NCBI GenBank assembly: GCA_965227455.1
Contig: OZ245752.1
Span: 4,898,001 to 4,962,000, forward strand
DNA from: JABDIP01 sp965227455
Lineage (GTDB): Bacteria > Pseudomonadota > Alphaproteobacteria > DSM-16000 > Inquilinaceae
Reading direction: 5' to 3'
DNA: 64,000 nt
This document shows, one piece after another, positions 8,378 to 16,751 of this stretch (positions are counted from its first letter, which is position 1; every line of letters starts with the position of its first letter). The translations under genes and the position numbers were made by a program. The notes under the pieces are model-generated. The model was not told where the DNA came from. It worked only from the letters and a program-made list of their open reading frames with translations, and ran no database searches.

Positions 8378-9281
8378 CCCGAAGCACTTCCTGGACCTGC
8401 ACAAGGTCGACCGTAACGATCTGCGGGGCATCATCGACGCCTCCGTCAAGGTGAAGAAGAACGGCTTCGCCAAGGGCGCGGACAAGCCGCTCGCCGGCAA
8501 GACCCTGGCGATGATCTTCGAGAAGCCCTCGACCCGCACCCGGGTGTCGTTCGAGGTCGGCATGCGCCAGCTCGGCGGCGACGTGGTCATGCTGTCGGGG
8601 CGCGAGATCCAGCTCGGCCGCGGCGAGACCATCGCCGATACCGCGCGGGTGCTGTCCCGCTATGTGGATGCGATCATGATCCGCACCTGGGGCGAGGAGC
8701 GGCTGAACGAGATGGCCGACGCCGCCACGGTGCCGGTGATCAACGGTCTGACCGACAACAGCCATCCCTGCCAGCTGATGGCCGATGTGATGACCTTCGA
8801 GGAGCACAACGGCAACATCTCCGGCAAGGCGGTGGCCTGGACCGGCGACGGCAACAACGTGGCGCGGTCCTGGATCCGTGCGGCGGCACAGTTCGATTTC
8901 GAGCTGCGCCTGGCCTGCCCGGAGGATCTGCAGCCGCCGGCCGACCTCTTGGCCTGGGCCAACGGCCAGGGGGCCCGGGTGAGCGTCAGCAACGATCCGG
9001 ACTCGGTCGTCCGCGACGCCGATTGCGTGGTCACCGACACCTGGGTGTCGATGGGCGACAAGGAGGCGCCGTCGCGGCACAACCTGCTGCGCCCCTACCA
9101 GGTCAATGACCGGCTGATGAGCCTGGCCAAGCCGGAGGCGGTGTTCATGCACTGCCTGCCGGCCCATCGCGGCGAGGAGGTCACCGACAGCGTCATCGAC
9201 GGGCCGCAATCGGTGGTATTCGACGAGGCGGAGAACCGGCTGCACGCCCAGAAGGGAATTCTGCTCTGGTGTCTGGCGTAG
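8370..9281 (+). CDS. argF: Ornithine carbamoyltransferase
   Basis: 303 residues, full length. It makes citrulline from ornithine and carbamoyl phosphate. The carbamoyl-phosphate motif STRTRVSFE, NGLTDNSHPCQ, the SMGD loop (VSMGDKEAPSRHN) and HCLPAHRGEEV are present, as in anabolic OTCases. It overlaps argD by eight bases and hslO by thirteen, so the three genes form one tightly coupled operon. Confidence 0.96.
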   Translation: MADPKHFLDLHKVDRNDLRGIIDASVKVKKNGFAKGADKPLAGKTLAMIFEKPSTRTRVSFEVGMRQLGGDVVMLSGREIQLGRGETIADTARVLSRYVDAIMIRTWGEERLNEMADAATVPVINGLTDNSHPCQLMADVMTFEEHNGNISGKAVAWTGDGNNVARSWIRAAAQFDFELRLACPEDLQPPADLLAWANGQGARVSVSNDPDSVVRDADCVVTDTWVSMGDKEAPSRHNLLRPYQVNDRLMSLAKPEAVFMHCLPAHRGEEVTDSVIDGPQSVVFDEAENRLHAQKGILLWCLA

Positions 9282-10177
9282 CAGCCGGTACGGATCCTTC
9301 GGCGGACGACATCGTCCAGCCGTTCCAGATCGAGGCCTCGGGGCTGCGCGGCCGGCTGGTCCGGCTGGGCAGCGCGGTCGACGACATCCTGGGCCAGCAC
9401 GACTATCCGGAGCCGGTGGCGACGCTGCTGGGCGAGGCGGTGGTGCTGGCGGCGATCCTGGCCAGCGCGCTCAAATATGACGGCATCTTCACCCTGCAGA
9501 CCAAGGGCGACGGGCCGGTGCCGCTGATGGTGGTGGATCTCACCTCCACCGGCGATCTGCGCGGCTATGCCCGCTTCGACGCCGACCGCCTGGCAGCCGA
9601 GAGCGGCCGCGACGTGTCGGCGCTGATCGGCAAGGGGTTGCTCGCCTTTACCGTGGATCAGGGCGATTTCACCGACCGCTATCAGGGCATTGTAGAGCTC
9701 AGCGGCCCTACGCTGGCGGATTGCCTGCAGCACTATTTCCGCCAGTCGGAGCAGATCGATGCCGGCATCGTCATCTCGGCCGGACGGAGCGACGATCGCT
9801 GGCGGGCCGGCGGGGTGATGATCCAGCGCCTGCCCGATGCCCAGCGCACGGTACCGGCCAGTGATCGCGAAGACGATTGGCGCCGCGCCATGATCCTGCT
9901 GGGCAGCGCCACCGGAGAGGAGTTGCTGGATCCGGCCCTGGCCGCAAACGGCCTGCTGTTCCGGCTGTTCCACGAGGATGGCGTACGCGTCTTTGCGCCG
10001 GTCGCCCTGCGCGCCGCCTGCCGCTGTTCCCGCCAGCGGGTCGCCGACATGCTGGCATCGCTGCCGCGCGCCGAAGTGGATGAGATGAAGGAGGACGGCG
10101 CCGTCGCGGTGCAATGCGAATTCTGCAACAACACCTATGAATTCGACGACGACCAGCTGGAAGCGGTCTTCACCTGA
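9269..10177 (+). CDS. hslO: Hsp33 redox-regulated chaperone
   Basis: 302 residues from a GTG start inside the end of argF. Hsp33 is a cytosolic holdase switched on by oxidation of four Zn-binding cysteines. Those are visible as C251-R-C253 and C283-EF-C286 in the C-terminal redox domain. The N-terminal domain has GEAVVLAAILASALKYDGIF and the GPVPLMVVD strand. The linker CSRQRVADMLASLP is the typical one. Its place behind argF is common in this class. Confidence 0.95.
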   Translation: MSGVAAGTDPSADDIVQPFQIEASGLRGRLVRLGSAVDDILGQHDYPEPVATLLGEAVVLAAILASALKYDGIFTLQTKGDGPVPLMVVDLTSTGDLRGYARFDADRLAAESGRDVSALIGKGLLAFTVDQGDFTDRYQGIVELSGPTLADCLQHYFRQSEQIDAGIVISAGRSDDRWRAGGVMIQRLPDAQRTVPASDREDDWRRAMILLGSATGEELLDPALAANGLLFRLFHEDGVRVFAPVALRAACRCSRQRVADMLASLPRAEVDEMKEDGAVAVQCEFCNNTYEFDDDQLEAVFT

Positions 10178-10255
10178 GAGCCGGACGGCCGGACGCCATC
10201 AATCCGCCATTCTGGCGCGGTTCCTTGCGCGAAAAGCACTATCGGGGGTTCATCC

Positions 10256-10849
10256 ATGAGCGGCTATGCCATCGCGCGCCTTTCGGCGCTTCTGACACTC
10301 GTCCTGGTGCTGGCCGCCTGCCCTTCGGCACCGTCGCGGGTGCAGCCCGACATCACCTTCGCCGGCAGCCCGCAGATCGGCCTGGACGTGGCCCGCATCG
10401 AGATCGTGCAGCGCTACCAGTCGACCCTTTCCGACCCCTATGTGGAGCACCTTTTCCCCCAGGAGCCGGCCCAGGTCATCCGGCGCTGGGCCGAGGACAG
10501 GCTTGTTGCGCGGGGCACCTCCGGCACCGCCACGCTGATCATCGTCAATGCCGGCGTGACCGAGGAGGCGCTGGCCCGGGACCCGGGGCTCCGCGGCCTG
10601 GTGACCATCGAGCAGTCCGAGCGCTACGAGGCGGAATTTGCCGTCCGGCTGGAGATCGACCAGCCGGCGACCCGCAGCACCGGCGTCAGCAACGCGCTTG
10701 CGCGGCGCTCGATCACGGTGCCGGAGAACGTCTCGCTGGCAGAGCGCGAGCAGGTCTGGTTCGAGCTGACCGAGAAAACGATCCGCGACCTGGATGCCAA
10801 GTTCGAGCAGGAGGTAACGTCCGGCCTGCCGCAATTCCTGGTGCGATAG
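10256..10849 (+). CDS. Predicted envelope lipoprotein
   Basis: 197 residues. An N-terminal helix ends in the lipobox-like LVLAAC, with lipidation expected at about Cys22. The mature part has an alternating strand/helix pattern (QIGLDVARIEIVQRY, TLIIVNAGVTEEAL, YEAEFAVRLEI) and a C-terminal helix (VWFELTEKTIRDLDAKFE). I do not recognise a characterised family. It lies 78 bases after hslO on the same strand and may share its transcript, and it is followed at once by a large palindromic repeat. Confidence 0.75.
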   Translation: MSGYAIARLSALLTLVLVLAACPSAPSRVQPDITFAGSPQIGLDVARIEIVQRYQSTLSDPYVEHLFPQEPAQVIRRWAEDRLVARGTSGTATLIIVNAGVTEEALARDPGLRGLVTIEQSERYEAEFAVRLEIDQPATRSTGVSNALARRSITVPENVSLAEREQVWFELTEKTIRDLDAKFEQEVTSGLPQFLVR

Positions 10850-10865
10850 CGCGTTCGGAATTCGG

Positions 10866-11057
10866 CGCAGCAGCCCCCTCACCCAGCTTCGGCTAAGGTT
10901 CGGCCTGCGGCCTCACCAAGCCTCTACACCCTCTCCCCAAGGAGAGGGGCAAATGCGATCGGCCTTTCCTATCCCTCTCCCCTGGGGAGAGGGTTGTGAA
11001 GGCTTGGCGAGGACGCAGGCCGAGCCTTAGCCGAAGCTGGGTGAGGGGGCTGCTGCG
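10866..11057. repeat. Palindromic repeat, family A copy 1
   Basis: About 192 bp whose ends are 44-base inverted arms (10866-10909 and 11014-11057) that differ at one position. Inside are two smaller hairpins made of ccctctcccc / ggggagaggg. A second copy lies at 44832-45014. It has no coding capacity. It lies between the convergent ends of the lipoprotein and argE, so it may also act as a bidirectional terminator. Confidence 0.85.
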
Positions 11058-11066
11058 TAAGGCGGC

Positions 11067-12230
11067 TCAGCCCCGCGCCCACTCCGCGACCCGCCGCAGG
11101 AATGCCTCGCCGGCCGCCATCTGTTCCAGGGTGATGAACTCGTCGGGCTGGTGGGCCTGGGCGATGTCTCCAGGGCCGCAGATGACCGCGGAGATGCCGG
11201 CTAGCTGGAACAGGCCGGCCTCGGTGGCGAAGGCGACCACGCCCGACGCGTTGGCGCCGGTGAGCTGGCGGGCGAGGGTCTCGGCCGGCCCGTCCGGGTC
11301 CGGCGCCATGGCCGGGACGGTGGCCAGCTCCTCGGTTTCGATCATCGCCGATCGGGCCCGCGCCCGCATGCGGGGCAGCAGCTCGTCGTCGACAAAGGCC
11401 CGGTAGCGGGCGACCATCGCGTCGGTGTCCTCCCCCGGCAGGGCGCGATAGTCCCAGACCAGGCTGCATTGCCGGGGTATGATATTGAGGGCGGTGCCGC
11501 CCTCGATGATCCCGACATTGAAGGTGGCATGCGGCGGCGAGAAGCCGGAGGCCGGCACCGGCTGCTGGCGCGCCTCATCGGCCAGGCGGTCGATGAATCC
11601 GACGATCTCCGCCGCCGCCGAGATGGCGCTGACGCCCAGATCGGGGGCGCTGGAATGGGCGTCCAGCCCGGTCACGGTGGTGCGGAAAGCGCGCAGGCTC
11701 TTATGCGAATTGGCCGGCTTCATCGATGTCGGCTCGCCGACGATGACGATCCCCGGTGTCGGCAGGTGCTCGCGGATGTGATGGAGCAGGTGGCGGATGC
11801 CGATGCAGCCGGTCTCCTCGTCATAGGACATGGCGAGGTGGATCGGGCGGGCCAGCGGACGCGCCCGGAACTCCGGCACCAGGGCCAGAGCGATGGCCAG
11901 GAAGCCCTTCATGTCGGCGGTGCCGCGGCCATAGAGGCGGCCGTCCCGCTCGGTTAGGGCGAACGGATCGCTGGACCATTCCTGGTCGGCCACCGGCACC
12001 ACGTCGGTATGGCCGGAAAGCACGATGCCGCCCGGGCCGTCGGGCCCGATGGTGGCGAACAGATTGGCCTTGGCGCCGTCCGGCGAGGGCAGCACCTGGG
12101 GCTCGACGCCGTGGCCGCGCAGGTAGTCCGCCACCCAGTCGATCAACGCCCGGTTCGGCTCGGAGGACACGGTGTCGAAGGCGATCAGCCGGTCGAGCAC
12201 CTGCAGGGGGGTGAGAATCGTGCCGGTCAT
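11067..12230 (-). CDS. argE: Acetylornithine deacetylase
   Basis: 387 residues, M20 metallopeptidase family. It frees ornithine from N-acetylornithine. Metal-ligand motifs are SGHTDVVPV, GRGTADMKGF, the catalytic DEETGCIG and GEPTSM. The dimerisation lid includes LDAHSSAPDLGVSA, and the last ligand is in QAHQPDEF. It lies 14 bases downstream of trkH, probably on one transcript. As hydrolases of this family vary, a related amide substrate is possible, but the arginine genes nearby favour ArgE. Confidence 0.88.
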   Translation of the reverse strand: MTGTILTPLQVLDRLIAFDTVSSEPNRALIDWVADYLRGHGVEPQVLPSPDGAKANLFATIGPDGPGGIVLSGHTDVVPVADQEWSSDPFALTERDGRLYGRGTADMKGFLAIALALVPEFRARPLARPIHLAMSYDEETGCIGIRHLLHHIREHLPTPGIVIVGEPTSMKPANSHKSLRAFRTTVTGLDAHSSAPDLGVSAISAAAEIVGFIDRLADEARQQPVPASGFSPPHATFNVGIIEGGTALNIIPRQCSLVWDYRALPGEDTDAMVARYRAFVDDELLPRMRARARSAMIETEELATVPAMAPDPDGPAETLARQLTGANASGVVAFATEAGLFQLAGISAVICGPGDIAQAHQPDEFITLEQMAAGEAFLRRVAEWARG

Positions 12231-12244
12231 CTCCGCCGTGCCGA

Positions 12245-13696
12245 TCAGTTACGCCAGAAATCCGGCACGATCAGCATCAGCACCGTGAACAGCTCCAGCC
12301 GGCCCAGCAGCATGCCAAAGGAGAGCAGCCAGAGGGCGGCGTCCGGCAGGTCCTGGAAGGTGCCGGCCGGACCGATGATCGGCCCCAGCCCCGGCCCCAC
12401 ATTGGCGATGGCCGATGCCGCGCCGGAAACGCTGGTGAGGAAATCCAGCCCCAGCAGGCCGAGCCCCATGGCCAGCCCGACGAAGCAGATCACGAACAGG
12501 AAGAAGAAGCTCATCACCGATTCCGAGACCGTGTCGGGGATCTGCCGGCCGTTGTAATAGGCGATGAACACGCCGTGGGGATGCATCAGCTTGTACATCT
12601 GCGCCCGCGCCGTAGCGTAGCCGACCTGGAAGCGGAACACCTTGATGCCGCAGGTGGTCGAGCCGGCGCAGCCGCCGATGAACATGAGGAAGAAGAAGGC
12701 GCCGACGGCGAACGGACCCCAGGTGCCGAAATCCGAGGTGGCGTAGCCGGTGCCGGTGATGATCGAGACCACGTTGAAGGTGCTCAGCCGGAAGGCCTCT
12801 TCCAGGGTGGCCGCCTCCACCCTGTGCCAGACATAAAGGGCCATCACCACGACGGCGACGACCACGATGGACAGGAACCAGCGCACCTGGCTGTCGCGGA
12901 GCAGCGGCATCACGCTGCCGCGCACGGCTCGCAGATAGAGGGCGAAGGGCAGGCTGCCGAGGATCATGAAGGCGGCGCCGGTATAATCGATGGCCGCCTT
13001 GTCCCAGTTGCCGATCGACTGGTCGGAGGTGGAGAAGCCGCCGGTGGCGATGGTGGTCATGGCATGGGCCAGGGCGTCGAACCAGGGCATGCCGGATATC
13101 GCATAGCTGGCGGCGCACATCAGGGTCAGGGCCAGATAGATCAGGCCGATCGAGGTGGCGATCTGGGCCGCGCGCGGCAACACCTTCTCCGATGTGTCGG
13201 AGCTCTCCAGCCGGAACAGCTGCATGCCGCCGACCTGCAGCAGCGGCAGGATCGACAGCGCGACCACGATGATGCCTATGCCGCCCAGCCATTGCAGCAG
13301 GGCGCGCCACATCAAGAGGCCCGGCGGCAGCCCCTCCAGCCCGGTGAGCACCGTCGAGCCGGTGGTGGTGATGCCCGACATGCTCTCGAAGAAGGCCTCG
13401 GTGTAGGAGAGGCGCAGCTCGGAGAAGGCGAACGGCAGGGCCGCGAAGGCGGCGATGACCACCCAGGCCAGCGTGGTCAGCACGAAGGCCTGGCGCACCT
13501 TCAGGTCGAACGGGTTGCCGCGGCTGGTGATGGTGAGCGCGGTGCCGACGAACAGGGTCGCGGCGGCCGAGGCGACGAAGACCTGCCAGTCCGGGTTGTC
13601 GGCGGCGATGTCGAACAGTGCGGGCAGCAGCATGGCGGCGGCCAGGATGCACAGCAGGATGCCGAGGACGAATGCGATCGGGCGGAAGTCGAGCAA
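12245..13696 (-). CDS. trkH: Trk potassium uptake protein TrkH
   Basis: 483 residues with about ten hydrophobic helices and the four P-loop filters of Trk channels, seen as GITTTGST, MTTIATGGFST, IITGTGYA and ANVGPGLG. It forms the membrane channel for K+ uptake and normally needs the cytosolic NAD-binding TrkA, which is not in this window. The first possible start is TTG 13696, giving MLDFRP, a usual TrkH beginning. The upstream ribosome site is weak. It is followed closely by argE. Confidence 0.92.
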   Translation of the reverse strand: MLDFRPIAFVLGILLCILAAAMLLPALFDIAADNPDWQVFVASAAATLFVGTALTITSRGNPFDLKVRQAFVLTTLAWVVIAAFAALPFAFSELRLSYTEAFFESMSGITTTGSTVLTGLEGLPPGLLMWRALLQWLGGIGIIVVALSILPLLQVGGMQLFRLESSDTSEKVLPRAAQIATSIGLIYLALTLMCAASYAISGMPWFDALAHAMTTIATGGFSTSDQSIGNWDKAAIDYTGAAFMILGSLPFALYLRAVRGSVMPLLRDSQVRWFLSIVVVAVVVMALYVWHRVEAATLEEAFRLSTFNVVSIITGTGYATSDFGTWGPFAVGAFFFLMFIGGCAGSTTCGIKVFRFQVGYATARAQMYKLMHPHGVFIAYYNGRQIPDTVSESVMSFFFLFVICFVGLAMGLGLLGLDFLTSVSGAASAIANVGPGLGPIIGPAGTFQDLPDAALWLLSFGMLLGRLELFTVLMLIVPDFWRN

Positions 13697-13795
13697 GTCT
13701 TCCGGGGTTCTTTGTTCTTGGGATGGGTCGGAATGACGGGCGCGATGATCGTCCCTATGGGCGGTATTTGTCCATAGTTGCGGTCAGTGTTGGGG

Positions 13796-13828
13796 TTTTT
13801 CACCACCAAGACACCAGGGCACGAAGAG
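13796..13828. repeat. Family B repeat, single-arm fragment
   Basis: Starts with ttttt then caccaccaagacacc, matching the outer arm of the palindrome at 13981-14215. No partner arm follows, so this looks like a degraded copy. Confidence 0.6.
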
Positions 13829-13897
13829 ATTCAATGCGTTGCACCCCTTCGGGTCGGAAAGCTGCAAGACGGAATCGGGGCAATGGGCATTCAATGT

Positions 13898-13941
13898 GGG
13901 GACAGTATATTTAACCTGATCAAGATACGTATACTGTCCCC
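13898..13941. repeat. Family D inverted repeat, copy 1
   Basis: ggggacagtata and tatactgtcccc form perfect 12-bp arms around 20 bases. The same arms recur at 43781-43857. Such ggggacagtata elements are, to my knowledge, often found with IS200/Y1-type transposases, but none is visible here. Confidence 0.7.
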
Positions 13942-13980
13942 GTATTGAAAGGTTCGTCTATGGCGGCTGCCGTTGCTGGG

Positions 13981-14215
13981 TTTTCACCACCAAGACACCA
14001 AGACACCAAGAGTCCCGGTTGGTTGCGCCGCAGGCGCATTAGAATCCACCACAGAGGCACAGAGGCACAGAGAACCAACCATCAATATCGCCCTGGCGTC
14101 ATCGCCGGAAGCGATCTCCATTTGGTTCTCTGTGCCTCTGCGTCTCTGTGGTGAAAATCGACTGATGCGCCTGCGGCGCAACCAACCGGGACTCTTGGTG
14201 TCTTGGTGGTGAAAA
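13981..14215. repeat. Family B nested palindrome
   Basis: Outer arms of more than 50 bases (13981-14041 and 14163-14215) differ mainly by one extra accaagac unit on the left. Inner arms (14047-14080 and 14124-14157) are made of ccacagaggcacagag and its complement. The right edge lies four bases from the folE stop codon. Confidence 0.8.
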
Positions 14216-14218
14216 GAC

Positions 14219-14917
14219 TTAGGCCTTGAGCCCGGCCATGGCCTGGAATTCGCGGCGCAGTTGGATGTCGTCGCGGAAGGCGCCGATCATGCGGCTGGTG
14301 ACCATGGTGGTACCGTCCTTGTGCACGCCGCGGGTGGTCATGCAGTGGTGCTCGGACTCGATGATCACCGCCACGCCGAGCGGCTGCAGCGCGCCGTCGA
14401 TGGCGTCGGCGATCTGGGCGGTCATCTTCTCCTGGATCTGCAGCCGGCGGGCATAGGCGTCGACCACCCGGGCCAGCTTGCTGATCCCGACCACCCTATG
14501 ATGCGGCAGATAGCCGACATGGGCCTGGCCGATGATCGGCACCATGTGATGCTCGCAATGGGATTCGAAGGGAATGTCCCGCAGCACCACCATCTCGTCA
14601 TAGCCTTCGACCTCCTCGAAGGTCTTCTGCAGGATCTCGCGCGGATCCTGGGCGTAGCCGGCGAAGAACTCCTCAAAGGCGCGGGCGACGCGGTCCGGGG
14701 TGCCCAAGAGGCCCTCCCGCGCGGGGTCGTCGCCAGCCCAGCGGATCAGCGTGCGGATGGCCTCCTCGACCTCCGCCTTGGCCGGCCGGGGCGAAGACGT
14801 GTCGGCGGCATCATCGCCGCCGGTGGAGCGCGCGCGCTTGCGCAAGGGGGTGGGTGCCGGTGTCACAGCGACCTCCGTGTCGCAGCTTCGATGGGTTCGG
14901 TCGGACCGAACCGTCAA
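14219..14917 (-). CDS. folE: GTP cyclohydrolase I
   Basis: 232 residues. It opens GTP to dihydroneopterin triphosphate, the first step of folate/pterin synthesis. Zn ligands and catalytic residues are visible in FESHCEHHM and ESEHHCMTTRG, and PIIGQAHVGYLP and GISKLARVVDAYARRLQIQE are the conserved core, given in part. The first 45 or so residues are variable and basic, and a shorter start at a later codon is possible. It is convergent with nothing; repeats fill the space behind it. Confidence 0.95.
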   Translation of the reverse strand: MTVRSDRTHRSCDTEVAVTPAPTPLRKRARSTGGDDAADTSSPRPAKAEVEEAIRTLIRWAGDDPAREGLLGTPDRVARAFEEFFAGYAQDPREILQKTFEEVEGYDEMVVLRDIPFESHCEHHMVPIIGQAHVGYLPHHRVVGISKLARVVDAYARRLQIQEKMTAQIADAIDGALQPLGVAVIIESEHHCMTTRGVHKDGTTMVTSRMIGAFRDDIQLRREFQAMAGLKA

Positions 14918-14998
14918 GAATAGGTACGTGGCACGTTGAGAAATCGTTTCAAGTGCGGCTCCGGCAACGCTGATACCCGTAGCAGCGGTGTTCCGGCA

Positions 14999-15391
14999 TC
15001 AGTTCAGGGACGCGGTGTCGTAGGGGCTGTCGAGGGAGAACGCCGGGATATCGACGTCGAAACGGTCGCCGCCGACGGTTTCCATCTCATAGCTGCCGAC
15101 CATGATGCCGGACGGCGCGTTCAGCGGCGTGCCGCTGGTGTATTCGAAGCTCTCGCCGGGGCTCAGGACCGGCTCGACCCCGACCACGCCGGCGCCGCGC
15201 ACCTCCTGGATCTGTCCGCGATTATCGGTGATCCGCCAATAGCGGTTCCGCAGCTGCACGGTCTCCCGGCCGTTATTCTCGATGCGCACGTGATAGGACC
15301 AGACGAAATGGTTGTCTGACGGCGATGACTGGTCGTCCAGATAGGACGGCTCCACCGTCACGATAATGTCGCGGGTCACTGTCTCGTACAT
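14999..15391 (-). CDS. apaG: ApaG protein
   Basis: 130 residues, the usual size. ApaG is an all-beta fibronectin-like protein of uncertain role, linked in some bacteria to Ap4A metabolism. Visible motifs are SYHVRIENNG, LRNRYWRITD, EVRGAGVVGVEPVL and PGESFEYTSGTPL. The frame is open further upstream but ATG 15391 (MYETVTRDI) matches the family start. It lies downstream of the OmpA-like lipoprotein with a hairpin between. Confidence 0.93.
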   Translation of the reverse strand: MYETVTRDIIVTVEPSYLDDQSSPSDNHFVWSYHVRIENNGRETVQLRNRYWRITDNRGQIQEVRGAGVVGVEPVLSPGESFEYTSGTPLNAPSGIMVGSYEMETVGGDRFDVDIPAFSLDSPYDTASLN

Positions 15392-15480
15392 GCCGACAAC
15401 CGTTTCCTGGGCACCGGTGCCGGGCCGTCCTGGCCGGTCACGGGCACCCCTAGATATCGGTTGCCGGCGATCCTGTCCAG

Positions 15481-15505
15481 CGGCGCCGGCCATGGCCCGG
15501 CGCCG
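15481..15505 (-). terminator. GC-rich hairpin after the OmpA-like lipoprotein gene
   Basis: cggcgccgg and ccggcgccg are perfect 9-bp arms around 7 bases, 18 bases past the stop at 15523. There is no T-run. Confidence 0.4.
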
Positions 15506-15522
15506 CCCGACGGAGCGGATTG

Positions 15523-16359
15523 TCAGCGCAGCAGGATTTCGGCGCGCCGGTTCGACGGCTCGCGTACTCCGTCCGGCGTGGCGATGGACGGGGCGGTCTC
15601 GCCGGCCGCCTCCAGCACGATCCGCGACCCGGTCACACCGGCGGCTTCCAGCGCCCCCTTGATGGCTTCGGCGCGCTGCATCGAGAGGCCCATATTGTAG
15701 GCCTCGCCGCCGGAGCGGTCGGTATGGCCGACCACGGTGATCTGCGGGGCGCCGCCGGATTTGGCGGCGTCGATCAGCGCCCGCAGGGCCTCGCCGGCCG
15801 CCTCGGGGATCTCGGCGCTGTCATGGTCGAAGAACACCAGATGCACCGGCACATCGATGGCGGCCGCGGGCGCCAGCTTGTCCTCGATGGCGGTGAGCGC
15901 CACCAGGAAATCGTCGCGGCAGGCGGCAATGTGCTCGGGCTGGTGGTTCTCTTCCTGCTGCTCGATCCAGCAGTCGAACTTGGCCTGGGCGACCGCGGCG
16001 GAATCCGGGTCGAGCTCGCGGGCGCCGTCGTCCAGCACCTTGGCCAGACGGCCATGGGCCACCGACATCTCCTCCACCAGGGCGGCGGGGATCTGCCAAT
16101 CCTCGACCGTTTCCGGCGGCAGGCGCTCGCCGGCCGCCACCTGGGTGCCCTTGCGGGCGAAATAGGCCGCATCGGTCCAGTCGAACATCTCGCCGGCCTC
16201 GAATGCCACGGTCTGGCGGTATTCGGCGGCGAGCCGCTGGGTGAACGGGTCGCCGACGGCGTCGGTGCTCTCGAAACGCTCGATGGCCTGCCCGCTGCAT
16301 CCCGCGAGCAGGGCCGCGCCTAGGCCGATTGCGATCGGCCGCGATCCTTGAAGTGTCAT
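15523..16359 (-). CDS. OmpA-family lipoprotein (paralogue of 48284-49102)
   Basis: 278 residues. The signal ends in a lipobox (LLAGC, about Cys21). A helical middle domain contains FDCWIEQQEENHQPEHI, and the C-terminal OmpA-like peptidoglycan-binding domain (about 165-278) has VFFDHDSAEI, VVGHTDRSG and NRRAEILL. It should sit in the outer membrane and bind peptidoglycan, like Pal. The paralogue at 48284 shares both the middle motif and the OmpA domain. It is followed by apaG on the same strand. Confidence 0.88.
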   Translation of the reverse strand: MTLQGSRPIAIGLGAALLAGCSGQAIERFESTDAVGDPFTQRLAAEYRQTVAFEAGEMFDWTDAAYFARKGTQVAAGERLPPETVEDWQIPAALVEEMSVAHGRLAKVLDDGARELDPDSAAVAQAKFDCWIEQQEENHQPEHIAACRDDFLVALTAIEDKLAPAAAIDVPVHLVFFDHDSAEIPEAAGEALRALIDAAKSGGAPQITVVGHTDRSGGEAYNMGLSMQRAEAIKGALEAAGVTGSRIVLEAAGETAPSIATPDGVREPSNRRAEILLR

Positions 16360-16751
16360 CTGCCCCTCCGGTTGTGTCCCGCGACGTCATGGCGATCGCG
16401 CGGTCCCTGCGGCGGGCGCGGGCGTCGTGCCCGTCTTGTCCCCACCGCGTCGGTTTGGGCAATTTGTCTAAGGATTCCGGCCGTTTTGCCGGTGGTTTGT
16501 GTCAAATTCAGGTTAACTTCTTGACATGGTTAACGGGTAAGGCCGGCGGTTCATCAACATCGACTGAATTCGAACCACAGAGACACAGAGAACCAACCCA
16601 TCCAACAAGCCGTCATTCCCGCAAAAGCGGGAATCCAAGGATCACCATGGCGCCGTCGGCGATTGCCCGCCATCTGGATTCCCGCCTTCGCGGGAATGTC
16701 GACTTTTCTTGGTTCTCTGTGTCTCTGTGCCTCTGTGGTGATCCTAATTCG
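16360..16751. other. Intergenic region with composite repeat
   Basis: 392 bases between the OmpA-like start and the ABC ATPase end. No gene is supported. The repeat at 16574-16739 takes up nearly half. A ggttaacttcttgacatggttaac stretch (about 16512-16535), shown here in two parts as ggttaacttcttgac and atggttaac, is AT-richer than its surroundings. Confidence 0.6.
16574..16739. repeat. Composite of family B arms around family C hairpins
   Basis: Outer arms are accacagagacacagag (from 16574) and its complement ending at 16739. Between them lie two hairpins of the cattcccgc / gcgggaat type (16614-16634 and 16678-16698). It looks as if one repeat entered another. It ends 13 bases before the ATPase stop codon. 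Confidence 0.75.

Larger units (their letters stand above)
13697..14218. other. Intergenic region filled with repeats
   Basis: 522 bases between the trkH start and the folE end. No gene is supported. It holds a partial family-B repeat (13796-13828), a family-D inverted repeat (13898-13941) and a full family-B palindrome (13981-14215), which together fill most of the space. Confidence 0.7.
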
